Positions 17,691-26,081 of a DNA stretch of 64,000 bases are shown here, piece after piece. Below the pieces are notes generated by a model. It saw nothing but the letters and a program-made list of their open reading frames with translations. It made no database searches and was not told the origin of the DNA. Within the stretch, counting starts at the first letter, position 1. Each line of letters opens with the position of its first letter. The translations under genes were made by a program, and so were the position numbers. Source of the DNA: an uncultured Roseobacter sp. (lineage in GTDB: Bacteria; Pseudomonadota; Alphaproteobacteria; Rhodobacterales; Rhodobacteraceae); the NCBI RefSeq assembly GCF_947496515.1, contig NZ_CANMDB010000001.1:186001-250000 (forward strand). Direction: 5' to 3'.

Positions 17691-18647
17691 ATGACCTTGT
17701 TGAAATCCATCGGCCTCGGGGCCGCGGCGGCGGTTCTGGCCGCCACATCCGGTTGGGCGGAGACCCGGGTGACCTATAAATCAGCCAAGGTGGGTTCGTC
17801 CTACTACCAGATGGCGGTGCAGATCGCGGAGGCCATGAAGGCGGGCAGCGAGGGGGCCATTTCCGTCACGGTGGAGGAAAGCCAGGGCTCGGTGCAGAAC
17901 GTGATGGAGGTGCGCGCGCGGGGCGGGGACTATGTGTTCACCACGCCGCCCGCGCTGATCGGACTGGCGCAGGGTGGCAAGGCCATGTTCGAGGGCAAGG
18001 GCGATCCGGCTTTTGACGAGATCCGCGCGCTCTTTCCGATCCCGTCGCTGACCATGCATTTCGTGATGTCGGAGGCCAGCGGGGCGACCTCTTTCGAGGA
18101 TCTGGAAGGCAAGACCATTCTGCTTGGCAGTGGCAGCTTTGGCGCGCGCGAAGGGGCGAAATACCTTGGGCTCTTTGGTCTGGAGGGCAAGGTTGAGATC
18201 GCCGATGTGGAGCTGTCGAATGCGGTGGGCGCGTTGAAGAACGGTCAGATCGACGGGTTCGTGACGGCGGGGTCCTGGCCAGCGCCTAACGTGATCGAGG
18301 CGGCGGCCTCCACCGGTGTCACGGTGCTGTCCCTGAATGCCGAACAGATCGCGGCGTCGAAGCGCACCGAGCTGACGATCCCTGCGGGCACCTATGCCGG
18401 GCAGGAGACCGACATCACCACCACGTCGTTGCCCGTGGTAGCCTACACGACCACCAAGATGGATGATGACACGGCCTATCAGTTGACCAAGACCTATTGG
18501 GAAACCAAGGCCGAGATGGCGGGCGATGCGGCCTGGTGGGGCGGTGTCGACGAAGGGTTGCTGGCCAATATCACCGGCACGGTCCATGCAGGTGCGATGC
18601 AGTACTACGCGGAAATGGGATGGGTCGTCGGCAACCCGGATATGTAG
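17691..18647 (+). CDS. TAXI-family TRAP transporter substrate-binding protein
   Basis: Periplasmic solute receptor of a TRAP transporter. The 318-residue protein has a cleavable signal (TLLKSIGLGAAAAVLAATSGWAE), and the mature part begins TRVTYKSAKVGSSYYQ, the typical TAXI first strand. Later come QGSVQNVMEVRARGGDYVFT and a hinge region LLGSGSFGAREGAKY. GGGGAGG precedes the ATG. It is followed six bases later by the fused permease, forming one operon. The substrate is unknown. TAXI receptors usually bind organic acids or amino acids such as glutamate. Divergence from mtoX hints at a link with sulfur-compound catabolism, which is inference. Confidence 0.93.
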   Translation: MTLLKSIGLGAAAAVLAATSGWAETRVTYKSAKVGSSYYQMAVQIAEAMKAGSEGAISVTVEESQGSVQNVMEVRARGGDYVFTTPPALIGLAQGGKAMFEGKGDPAFDEIRALFPIPSLTMHFVMSEASGATSFEDLEGKTILLGSGSFGAREGAKYLGLFGLEGKVEIADVELSNAVGALKNGQIDGFVTAGSWPAPNVIEAAASTGVTVLSLNAEQIAASKRTELTIPAGTYAGQETDITTTSLPVVAYTTTKMDDDTAYQLTKTYWETKAEMAGDAAWWGGVDEGLLANITGTVHAGAMQYYAEMGWVVGNPDM

Positions 18648-18653
18648 AGCGCG

Positions 18654-20444
18654 ATGGCGCAGGTGTTACAGGCAGAGCCCGCGCGGGCGACGCGCGGGTT
18701 TTGGATTGCGCTCGGCGCGCTGAGCGTGGTGTTTCACATCGGGCTCATCTTTTCCGGGCTGGTGCCCAATCTGGTGGCCCGCCCGCTGCATATGGCGCTG
18801 GTGCTGCCGTGGGTGTTCTGTTTCGGGGTGTCGGGGTGGCGTCTGCTGATGGGGGCTGCGATTGCGGTCATCGGCATCACGGGCTGTCTGTGGATCGCGG
18901 TAAACCACCGGATGCTGCGGAACCAGTACGGGTTTCTGGAGGACGGCTTTCAGGTGGCGCTGGCGGTGGTGTTGCTGGTCATCGTGATCGAGGGCGCACG
19001 GCGGATGATCGGCTGGCCCTTGCCTGCCGTGGCGGGGGCCGCGCTGCTCTACGGGCTTTACGGCCAGCATATCCCCGGTGAGTTCGGCCACGCGGGCACG
19101 CCGCTGCGCAGTTTTCTGGGCACGCTGGTGGTGGCCGAAGGCGGGCTCTGGGGCAGCCTGACGGGTGTTTCGGTCGGCGTCGTGGCGATTTTCGTGATCT
19201 TCGGCGCGGTGCTGAACGCGGGCGAAGCGGGGCAGGGGTTCATGAATGTGGCCTCGGCTGCCGCGGGGCGGCTAAAGGGCGGGGCGGCGAAGGTCTCGGT
19301 TCTATCCTCGGCGCTCTTTGGCTCCATCTCGGGCTCTGCCTCGGCCAATGTGGCCTCCACCGGCGCCATCACGCTGCCTGCCATGACGCGGCTGGGATAT
19401 CCCAAGCGCTTGGCGGCGGCGGTGGAGGCGGTGGCCTCTTCGGGCGGGCAGATCATGCCGCCCTTGATGGGGGCGGGCGCTTTCGTGATGGTGGAACTGA
19501 CCGGGGTGCCCTATGCGCAGATCATGGCAGCGGCGCTCCTGCCTGCGGTGCTCTATTTCCTGACGGTCTGGATGGGCATCAACGCCTACGCTCAGCGCTA
19601 CGATCTGCGTGGCGTGCCCGAGGAGGAGCGCCCGTCGCGCCGCGCGGTCTGGGTCACCTCGGCCTTTTTCATGGTGCCGTTCTCAGTGCTGCTGGGGGCG
19701 ATGTTCGGGGCGGGCTTCACCCCGCAATACGCTGCCGCTCTGGCGATCTTTGCGGGGGCGGCGGCGCTGTTTGTCGATGCGACACCGCGGATTGATCTGC
19801 GGCAGGGGCTGGCGCGCAGCGGGGAGGCGCTGCTGAGCGCGGGCCGACAGGTGGCGATGATCGCCACGATCATCCTCTGTGCCTCGATCGTCATTGGCGT
19901 GCTGGGGATCACCGGGCTGGGGGTCAAGATCACCTCCGTGATCCTCTCCGGCTCGGGTGGGGCGCTCTGGCCGGCGCTGCTGCTGACGGCGCTGGCGTGC
20001 CTGCTGCTGGGCATGGAGGTGCCGACGACGGCGGCCTATGTGATCTGCGTCTCGGTCGCGGGGCCTGCGCTGATTGAGCTTGGGCTCGCACCGCTGCAGG
20101 CGCATCTTTTCGTCTTCTGGTTCGCGCTGCTCTCGACGATTACGCCGCCGGTCTGTGGCGCTGTATTCATCGCGGCGGGCATGATTGGCGAGAACTGGCT
20201 GCGGGTCGCACTGACGGCGATGGCGCTTGGCGTAGGGCTCTACGTGATCCCGCTGGGGATGATCGCCAACACAGCGCTCATTCGGCTGGAGGGCGATCCC
20301 GGCGGAGCCTTGCTGGCCTTTGCGCGGATGGCGGTGGGGCTGAGCTGCCTGTCCTACGGGCTGATCGGGCGCGGCTCAGTCGCGCTCCGGCTGTTGCTCG
20401 TGGCCGCCGGGGCAGGCATTGTTTTTGTGGGGCTTTGGATCTGA
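18654..20444 (+). CDS. TRAP transporter fused permease (DctQM type)
   Basis: Inner-membrane permease in which the small four-helix (Q) and large twelve-helix (M) TRAP subunits are fused in one 596-residue chain, the usual arrangement for TAXI systems. The M-domain signature runs through SSALFGSISGSASANVASTG, then GGQIMPPLMGAGAFVMVELTG and GMEVPTTAAYVICVSVAGPAL. The protein uses an ion gradient to take up the ligand delivered by the adjacent receptor. It begins six bases after the receptor gene, and its end overlaps the region just before the alpha/beta hydrolase gene. Confidence 0.93.
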   Translation: MAQVLQAEPARATRGFWIALGALSVVFHIGLIFSGLVPNLVARPLHMALVLPWVFCFGVSGWRLLMGAAIAVIGITGCLWIAVNHRMLRNQYGFLEDGFQVALAVVLLVIVIEGARRMIGWPLPAVAGAALLYGLYGQHIPGEFGHAGTPLRSFLGTLVVAEGGLWGSLTGVSVGVVAIFVIFGAVLNAGEAGQGFMNVASAAAGRLKGGAAKVSVLSSALFGSISGSASANVASTGAITLPAMTRLGYPKRLAAAVEAVASSGGQIMPPLMGAGAFVMVELTGVPYAQIMAAALLPAVLYFLTVWMGINAYAQRYDLRGVPEEERPSRRAVWVTSAFFMVPFSVLLGAMFGAGFTPQYAAALAIFAGAAALFVDATPRIDLRQGLARSGEALLSAGRQVAMIATIILCASIVIGVLGITGLGVKITSVILSGSGGALWPALLLTALACLLLGMEVPTTAAYVICVSVAGPALIELGLAPLQAHLFVFWFALLSTITPPVCGAVFIAAGMIGENWLRVALTAMALGVGLYVIPLGMIANTALIRLEGDPGGALLAFARMAVGLSCLSYGLIGRGSVALRLLLVAAGAGIVFVGLWI

Positions 20445-20458
20445 CGGGGAGTGTGCGG

Positions 20459-21286
20459 ATGTGGCAGGTGGACGAGAGGTTTGGGACGTCCGCAGGTCCG
20501 GTCGCGGCGGGGCGTGCGGGGCAGGGGCCTGCGCTGGTGCTCGCCCATGGCTGGCCATGGTCGTCCTACAGCTGGCACCGGGTCATCCCCGCGCTGGCCG
20601 CGCGGTTCACCGTTCATTGGTACGACATGCCGGGCTATGGTCAGTCGGAGATGCGCGCCGATCAGCGCACGTCCCTCGATGTGCAGGGTGCGGTCTTTGC
20701 CGAAATGCTGCGGCACTGGGGGCTGACGAGGCCCACGGTAATTGCGCATGACTTTGGCGGTGCCACGACCCTGCGCGCGCATCTGCTGGAGGGCTGCGAT
20801 TTCGAACGCTACGTGCTGATGAATGTGGTGGCGATGCGGCCCTGGGGATCGGATTTCTTTGACCATGTGGGGCGGCATGGGGCGGCCTTTGACGGTCTGC
20901 CGCCGCATATTCATGCTGCCATCGTGCGGGCCTACATCGGCGGTGCATTGGTGCAGCCGCTTGAGGGAGAGGACGTGGACGCGCTGGTGGCTCCCTGGCT
21001 GACGGAGGCGGGGGCTGGCAGTTTTTACCGGCAGTTCGCGCAGGCCGATGAGCGCTACACAGCGGAGGTCGAGCCGATGTTCGGGCAGATCCGCTGCCCA
21101 GCGCAGGTGCTCTGGGGGGCGGAGGATCCTTGGATCCCGCTCGCGCGCGGGCGGGCGCTGGCCGGGCTGATTGGTCAGGATCGTTTCGTGACGCTCCCGG
21201 GGCTCGGCCATCTGCCTCAGCTCGAAGCACCGGAGGTGGTGTTGGAGGCGTTGTGGGCGTTCCTGTCAGGGGCAGCGGCGGGCTAG
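20459..21286 (+). CDS. Alpha/beta hydrolase with Asp nucleophile
   Basis: A 275-residue cytoplasmic hydrolase. The HGWPWSSYSWH segment supplies the oxyanion hole. The nucleophile elbow reads VIAHDFGGA with Asp98 in place of Ser, as in haloalkane/haloacetate dehalogenases and epoxide hydrolases. The acid is probably in LWGAEDPWIP and the catalytic His in LPGLGHLPQLEAPE. The ATG at 20459 lies 14 bases after the TRAP permease stop, so it is likely part of that operon. It may process the imported compound. The exact reaction (dehalogenation or epoxide opening) cannot be told from sequence. Confidence 0.85.
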   Translation: MWQVDERFGTSAGPVAAGRAGQGPALVLAHGWPWSSYSWHRVIPALAARFTVHWYDMPGYGQSEMRADQRTSLDVQGAVFAEMLRHWGLTRPTVIAHDFGGATTLRAHLLEGCDFERYVLMNVVAMRPWGSDFFDHVGRHGAAFDGLPPHIHAAIVRAYIGGALVQPLEGEDVDALVAPWLTEAGAGSFYRQFAQADERYTAEVEPMFGQIRCPAQVLWGAEDPWIPLARGRALAGLIGQDRFVTLPGLGHLPQLEAPEVVLEALWAFLSGAAAG

Positions 21287-21418
21287 TCGTCCGTCCTCTG
21301 GCCCCGAGACCGGAAGCGATTGCCTCATTTTTGTGCGATGTCTGGCCTGAGAGCATCTTTGAGGCCGGTTATATCTTGGGGCCGGGTGCTGATGCGTGCC
21401 CTATGAAGACGCAGGGTA

Positions 21419-21518
21419 TTTAGGGTTCCGCCTCCCATCGTGAGGGTCTGGTCCGAGAAATGCCGCCTGTGCAGCAAATTCTGCACGGGTACACGGCGGG
21501 ACAAAATCCCGGGAGGCT
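21419..21518 (+). ncRNA. Guanidine-I riboswitch (ykkC class)
   Basis: The conserved blocks of the guanidine-I aptamer are present in order with normal spacing: TTAGGGTTCCG at about 21420, CTGGTCCGAGA near 21448, ACACGGCGGGACAAAAT from about 21491, and CCCGGGAGG closing at about 21516. Between them are a short hairpin (CCTCCC..GAGGG) and a longer helix (CTGTGCAG..CTGCAC). The class binds free guanidinium and normally turns expression on. It lies about 95 bases before the ABC transporter binding-protein gene and so identifies the whole downstream cluster as guanidine-responsive. A complementary pair, CAACCGC at 21533-21539 and GCGGTTG at 21564-21570, follows and may be the expression platform. 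Confidence 0.96.
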
Positions 21519-21612
21519 TCCTGCGCAGGTTTCAACCGCGCTCCTTCTTGTCGTGTTCCGCCAGCGGTTGGGTCATTTGTTGTAGATGGCGGGGCCAACA
21601 GGGGGATGACCC

Positions 21613-22677
21613 ATGAAGAAACGTCAAATGCTCAAGATCGCCGCTCTGGCCGGGACCGTTTTGGCCAGTGGCATGCTGCCCGTGGCCGCGCAGGAGAAGA
21701 CCGACTTTCGCGTTGCCTGGTCGATCTACGTGGGGTGGATGCCCTGGGGGTATCTCGAAGACAGCGGCATCATGGACAAATGGGCCGAGAAATACGGGAT
21801 CGACGTGGAGATCGTGCAGATCAACGATTACGTGGAGTCGATCAACCAGTACACGGCGGGTGCCTTCGACGGTGTCTCGGCCACCAATATGGACACGCTG
21901 TCGATCCCCTCGGGTGGCGGTGTGGACACCACGGCGCTGATCGTGGGGGATTTCTCCAACGGCAATGACGCGGTGATCCTGAAGGGCGAGGGCGATCTCA
22001 GCAGCCTCGCGGGCAAGCCGGTCAATCTTGTGGAGCTGTCGGTGTCGCATTACCTGCTGGCGCGGGGGCTCGACAGTGTCGGGCTGAGCGAGGCGGATCT
22101 GGACGGGGTGATCAACACATCCGATGCGGATATGATCGCGGCCTTTGCCACTGATGATGTGGAGGCGGTGGTGACATGGAACCCGCTGGTCTCGGCCATT
22201 CTGGAGGAACCGGAGGCCAACAAGCTCTTTGACAGCTCCGACATCCCCGGTGAGATCATCGACCTGATGGTTGTGAACACCGAGACGCTGGCGGCCAACC
22301 CGGGTTTCGGCAAGGCGTTGGTGGGGGCGTGGTATGAGGTCATGGGTCTGATGGCCGCCGGTGACGCGGAGGTGCTGACTGCCATGGCGGAGGCCTCGGG
22401 CACCGATCTGGCGGGCTATCAAGCGCAGTTGGACAGCACCGAGATGTTCTATGATCCCGCCGATGCGGTGGCCTTTACCCAGAGTTCGGAACTGCCCAGC
22501 ACGATGGTCAATGTGGCGGAGTTTCTGTTCGACAAGGGCATTTTGGGCGAGGGCGCGCCCTCGGCGGATTTTGTCGGCGTCGCGTATCCGGACGACAGCG
22601 TGACCGGCGATGAGGGCAACGTGCAGTTTCGCTTTGACACCACCTATATGCAGATGGCGGCGGACGGCGCGCTCTAA
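21613..22677 (+). CDS. Guanidine-linked ABC transporter substrate-binding protein
   Basis: A 354-residue periplasmic binding protein. It has an N-terminal signal (KIAALAGTVLASGMLPVAAQ) and a mature part starting TDFRVAWSIYVGWMPWGY, followed by an NMT1/TauA-like fold with NDYVESINQYTAGAFDGV. It resembles binding proteins found next to urea carboxylase-type genes, now understood mainly as guanidine-related. It is the first gene after the guanidine-I riboswitch, and permease, ATPase and a guanidine hydrolase-like enzyme follow on the same strand. Guanidine, or a compound degraded to it, is therefore the likely ligand. The riboswitch supports this strongly, but direct binding is not shown by sequence. 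Confidence 0.9.
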   Translation: MKKRQMLKIAALAGTVLASGMLPVAAQEKTDFRVAWSIYVGWMPWGYLEDSGIMDKWAEKYGIDVEIVQINDYVESINQYTAGAFDGVSATNMDTLSIPSGGGVDTTALIVGDFSNGNDAVILKGEGDLSSLAGKPVNLVELSVSHYLLARGLDSVGLSEADLDGVINTSDADMIAAFATDDVEAVVTWNPLVSAILEEPEANKLFDSSDIPGEIIDLMVVNTETLAANPGFGKALVGAWYEVMGLMAAGDAEVLTAMAEASGTDLAGYQAQLDSTEMFYDPADAVAFTQSSELPSTMVNVAEFLFDKGILGEGAPSADFVGVAYPDDSVTGDEGNVQFRFDTTYMQMAADGAL

Positions 22678-22688
22678 GGCGCGGACCC

Positions 22689-23501
22689 GTGCGGCTGATC
22701 AACAGAACACCGGGCAGGGCGGGGGCTGCGCTGTTGCGCGCGGCCCCCTTTCTGGCGGCGTTTGTCGCCTATGCGGTCGCCTCGCACTACCGGCTGCTGG
22801 AGAACCCTTCGGACAAGCTGTTGCCTGCGCCTGCCACGATCCTGGAGACGGCGGAGCGGCTCTTTACCCAAGGAGACCGGCGCACGGGCCGCATCCTGCT
22901 CTGGCACGACACGGCGGCGAGCCTGCGGCGGCTGGCCATCGGGGTGGGGCTGTCGGCCTTTGTGGCGTTGGTGGTGGGGTTGTTGATCGGGTTGCTGCCT
23001 TACGTGCGGACCACGCTGGCGGGGTTTGTCGCCGTGGTCTCGATGATCCCGCCATTGGCCGTGCTGCCGATCCTGTTCATCGTTTTCGGGTTGGGAGAAT
23101 TGTCAAAGGTGGTGCTGATCGTGGTGGGGATCCTGCCGTTTCTGATCCGCGATCTGAGCGGGCGGGTGCTGGAGATCCCGTCGGAGCAGATCGTGAAGGC
23201 GGAGACGTTGGGAGCCTCCACTCTCGTGATCCTGCTGCGGGTGGGCCTGCCGCAGATGATGCCGCGGCTCGTTCAGGCGGTGCGGCTGTCGCTGGGGCCT
23301 GCGTGGCTGTTTCTGATCGCGGCGGAGGCGATTGCCAGCGATCAGGGGCTGGGCTACCGGATCTTTCTGGTGCGGCGGTATCTGGCGATGGATGTGATCC
23401 TGACCTACGTGCTGTGGATCACCCTGCTGGCCTTTCTGATGGATTGGGCGCTGCGAACTTTGGCGCGGCGGGCCTATCCATGGTCGGAGGCGGGGGTGTG
23501 A
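22689..23501 (+). CDS. ABC transporter permease (guanidine-linked)
   Basis: A 270-residue inner-membrane permease of the SsuC/TauC type with about six helices. The cytoplasmic coupling loop carries the EAA motif near residues 160-180 (SEQIVKAETLGASTLVILLRV followed by GLPQMMP). The start is GTG, 11 bases after the binding-protein stop. Its partner ATPase begins 271 bases later, after an interval holding a dispersed 35-bp element. The gene belongs to the riboswitch-controlled cluster. Confidence 0.91.
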   Translation: MRLINRTPGRAGAALLRAAPFLAAFVAYAVASHYRLLENPSDKLLPAPATILETAERLFTQGDRRTGRILLWHDTAASLRRLAIGVGLSAFVALVVGLLIGLLPYVRTTLAGFVAVVSMIPPLAVLPILFIVFGLGELSKVVLIVVGILPFLIRDLSGRVLEIPSEQIVKAETLGASTLVILLRVGLPQMMPRLVQAVRLSLGPAWLFLIAAEAIASDQGLGYRIFLVRRYLAMDVILTYVLWITLLAFLMDWALRTLARRAYPWSEAGV

Positions 23502-23567
23502 TGTGCCGAACCTTTGTATTGGAGTGCGAGGGCAGCGACCGGCCGTGGGCGTCGCGCGAAGCGCCCG

Positions 23568-23602
23568 CCGTTTTGCCAAAGGCAAACCAATGGTTTGACG
23601 GG
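23568..23602. repeat. Dispersed 35-bp element, copy A
   Basis: Starts CCGTTTTGCCAAAGGCAAAC and ends GGTTTGACGGG. A related 35-bp copy with about 80 percent identity lies at 33567-33601, also in a spacer inside an ABC-transporter gene cluster. The element contains TTTGCC..GGCAAA, which can form a short hairpin. Similar elements are common between genes in this bacterial order. It sits in the 271-bp gap between the permease and ATPase genes. Confidence 0.65.
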
Positions 23603-23772
23603 GGCGGCGTCGCCATTTTCGCTCGGACCAATGGCGCTTTATGGCGACCGCTGCCCGGCGTTGCCGCCGGGCGGAATGCTTCGGGCCGAACAAGCCCATT
23701 CCTCACCGAGGGCTTACTTCGGCGGCAGCGAGGAGCGGCAGGCCGATATAAACATGTTTTCGAGGTGGCATC

Positions 23773-24615
23773 ATGAACTTCGTCACCGTCCGCAACATAT
23801 TCCAGAGCTACGGCACGCGACCGATCCTCGAACGGGTCAATCTGGAGGCTGAGGAAGGTGCTTTCATCTCCATCGTCGGTGCCTCGGGCTGCGGCAAATC
23901 CACCTTCCTGCGGCTCTTGCTAGCGCAAGAGCAACCGACCAAGGGCGAGATCCGCATCAATGGCACCCCGCCCGCGCGGGAGCCGGGGTTGGAGCGCGGC
24001 GTCGTGTTTCAGCGCTATTCGGTCTTCCCGCATCTCACCGTCCGCGAGAATATCGTGGCGGGCGAAGCCTTCCAGCGCCCCTGGGGCCGGTTCTTCGGCG
24101 CCGAGGCGCGGGCGGCCCGCGCGCGGGCAGATGAAACGCTGGCGCGCTGTGGGCTGGGTCATGTGGCGGAACAGTATCCGGCTACTCTGTCTGGTGGCAT
24201 GCAGCAACGCTTGGCTATCGGGCAGGCCCTGACGGCCAAACCGCGCGTCCTACTGCTCGATGAGCCCTTTGGCGCGCTGGACCCCGGCACGCGGGTCGCG
24301 ATGCATGACTTCCTGATGGAGCTCAGGGCCGAGACGGGCATGACCGTCTTCATGGTCACCCATGATCTGGAGGAAGGGTTCAAGCTGGGCGACCGGGTGC
24401 TGGTCTTTGACAAGCCCCGTTGGGACCCGGACTACCCCGACGCCTATGGCGCCACCATCACCTATGATTTCGATGCCCGTGACGGCGGCATCCCTTTCCA
24501 ACAGTCCTCCCAGGCGGGCGGTGTCCCGGGCCTGACCCGGGACCTCTCCCCGACGCTGCAGGAGGCCCCGGGTCAAGCCCGGGGCGCGGCAGCACCGATT
24601 TTACCCCCCTCATGA
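23773..24615 (+). CDS. ABC transporter ATP-binding protein (guanidine-linked)
   Basis: A 280-residue ATPase of the SsuB/TauB type. Motifs are Walker A GASGCGKST, signature TLSGGMQQRLA, Walker B VLLLDEPFGALD and the switch His in VTHDLEEG. The ATG at 23773 has GAGGTG six bases before it. The family body ends around residue 240. The last 40 residues (GGVPGLTRDLSPTLQEAPGQ and onward) are encoded by a REP-like inverted repeat and look like a recent extension without function. It is followed 12 bases later by the guanidine hydrolase-like gene. Confidence 0.92.
   Translation: MNFVTVRNIFQSYGTRPILERVNLEAEEGAFISIVGASGCGKSTFLRLLLAQEQPTKGEIRINGTPPAREPGLERGVVFQRYSVFPHLTVRENIVAGEAFQRPWGRFFGAEARAARARADETLARCGLGHVAEQYPATLSGGMQQRLAIGQALTAKPRVLLLDEPFGALDPGTRVAMHDFLMELRAETGMTVFMVTHDLEEGFKLGDRVLVFDKPRWDPDYPDAYGATITYDFDARDGGIPFQQSSQAGGVPGLTRDLSPTLQEAPGQARGAAAPILPPS
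24525..24583. repeat. REP-like inverted repeat inside the ATPase gene
   Basis: Arms CCCGGGCCTGACCCGGG (24525-24541) and CCCGGGTCAAGCCCGGG (24567-24583) are inverted copies matching at 16 of 17 positions, with 25 bases between them. The element lies within the 3' end of the ABC ATPase gene and adds a low-complexity tail to the protein. It could also form an mRNA hairpin just before the hydrolase gene. Confidence 0.7.
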
Positions 24616-24627
24616 AGGATCCCACCC

Positions 24628-25860
24628 ATGCGAGACCTTAGCCGAAGCCATCATCCCCGGGACAGGGCGCTGCCCGACCGGCGCCCGCACCATCCTGATC
24701 TGACCAAGCTGCGCGGCTGGAAGGCCATGCAGGCGGAGGCCGACATCCCCGAAGGCCGTTGGGATGAGGAGCGCCGCTGGGCGCTGCGCATGGGGCTCAC
24801 GGGTGCCGACACGATCGAGGATAAATCCATCCCCACATTCGCGCGGGGCGAGCTGCCGCATTACGCTGGGATTAACACCTTCCTCAAGGCGCCCTACGCG
24901 GAGGACGTGACGGAGGTGAAGGACTACGACGCCACCGTGCTGGGCATCCCCTTTGACGGGGGCACCACCTACCGGCCCGGCACACGGTTCGGTCCGCAGG
25001 GGCTGCGCAAGATCTCGGCGCTTTATACGCCCTATAACTACGAACTCGGTGTGGATTTGCGCGAGCAGATGACGCTCTGTGATGCGGGGGATGTCTTTAC
25101 TATTCCGGCCAATATCGAAAAGAGCTTTGACCAGATCAGCCGGGCGGTGTCTCACGTGTTCTCCTCCGGCTCTCTGCCCATCATGATCGGCGGGGATCAT
25201 TCCATTGGTTTTCCCTGCGTGCGCGGGATCGCGGAATGTACCTCCAAGAAGATCGGGATCGTGCATTTCGACCGGCACGCTGACATTCAGGAAAAGGATC
25301 TGGACGAGCGGATGCATACGACGCCCTGGTTCCACTCCACGAACCTGCCGAATGTGCCCGCCAAGAACCTGGTGCAGGTGGGCATCGGCGGCTGGCAGGT
25401 CCCGCGCGAGGCGGTCAAGGTCGCGCGGGAGCGCGAGACCAATATCATCACCATGGGCGATATGGAAAAGATGGGGATCGACAAGACCGCCGAGATGGCG
25501 CTGGAGATGGCCTGGGACGGGGTCGATATGGTCTATATGTCCTTCGATATCGACAGCATCGATTGCGGTTTCGTGCCCGGGACGGGCTGGCCCGAACCCG
25601 GGGGTTTCCTGCCGCGCGAGGCGCTGGCGCTCGCCTCCAAGGTTGCTGCAGAGGGCATCTGCGGGATGGAGTTGGTGGAGGTCTCGCCGCCCTATGATAC
25701 CTCCGACATCACGGCGCTGATGGGAACGCGGGTGATCGTGGATGTGCTGGGCAGCCTCGTGGCCGCGGGCAAGATGGGCGCGCATAAGCCGATGATCGAT
25801 AAGCCCGTCAGCATCCCGCACGGGGAGTTCGAGGGGAAGAGGTGGTCCAATGCGGAGTGA
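24628..25860 (+). CDS. gdmH: Guanidine hydrolase-like ureohydrolase (arginase/agmatinase superfamily)
   Basis: A 410-residue enzyme that probably hydrolyses guanidine to urea and ammonia. All six arginase-fold metal ligands are visible: His in IGGDHS (near residue 190), Asp/His/Asp in HFDRHAD (near 215), and two Asp in SFDIDSID (near 308). Features beyond ordinary agmatinase are the long N-terminal region before the catalytic fold, the segment QEKDLDERMHTTPWFH and the motif CGFVPGTGWPEPGG with Trp. As I recall, the nickel-dependent guanidine hydrolase group shares these. The gene is 12 bases after the ABC ATPase, in a guanidine-I riboswitch cluster, which argues for guanidine rather than agmatine or guanidinobutyrate. 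No HypA/HypB-like nickel chaperone genes are adjacent. Confidence 0.87.
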   Translation: MRDLSRSHHPRDRALPDRRPHHPDLTKLRGWKAMQAEADIPEGRWDEERRWALRMGLTGADTIEDKSIPTFARGELPHYAGINTFLKAPYAEDVTEVKDYDATVLGIPFDGGTTYRPGTRFGPQGLRKISALYTPYNYELGVDLREQMTLCDAGDVFTIPANIEKSFDQISRAVSHVFSSGSLPIMIGGDHSIGFPCVRGIAECTSKKIGIVHFDRHADIQEKDLDERMHTTPWFHSTNLPNVPAKNLVQVGIGGWQVPREAVKVARERETNIITMGDMEKMGIDKTAEMALEMAWDGVDMVYMSFDIDSIDCGFVPGTGWPEPGGFLPREALALASKVAAEGICGMELVEVSPPYDTSDITALMGTRVIVDVLGSLVAAGKMGAHKPMIDKPVSIPHGEFEGKRWSNAE

Positions 25861-26081
25861 TCATTTCTATCACCGTGGTTCACTCGTTCTCTCTGACCGT
25901 AAACTCATTGGCGACAGGCTTGAGCTTAGCATAAGCCGACCGAGGGTGGCGCGGAACGCGCCGCCGTCGACGCAGATGTCCGCCTACGGCGAAACGGGAG
26001 CGGTCGGCGCGTGGCCATCCTGCGGATGGCTGGGGCTCAGCCCGCAGATAGTCGTGAGATCATGCCACAAGGAGCCATCCC

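Noticed and set aside
24628-25860. Plain agmatinase (speB) assignment for the ureohydrolase
   Set aside because: The riboswitch, the adjacent ABC importer, the long N-terminus and the GTGWPEPGG and DERMHTTPWFH segments fit the guanidine hydrolase group better. Not fully excluded.
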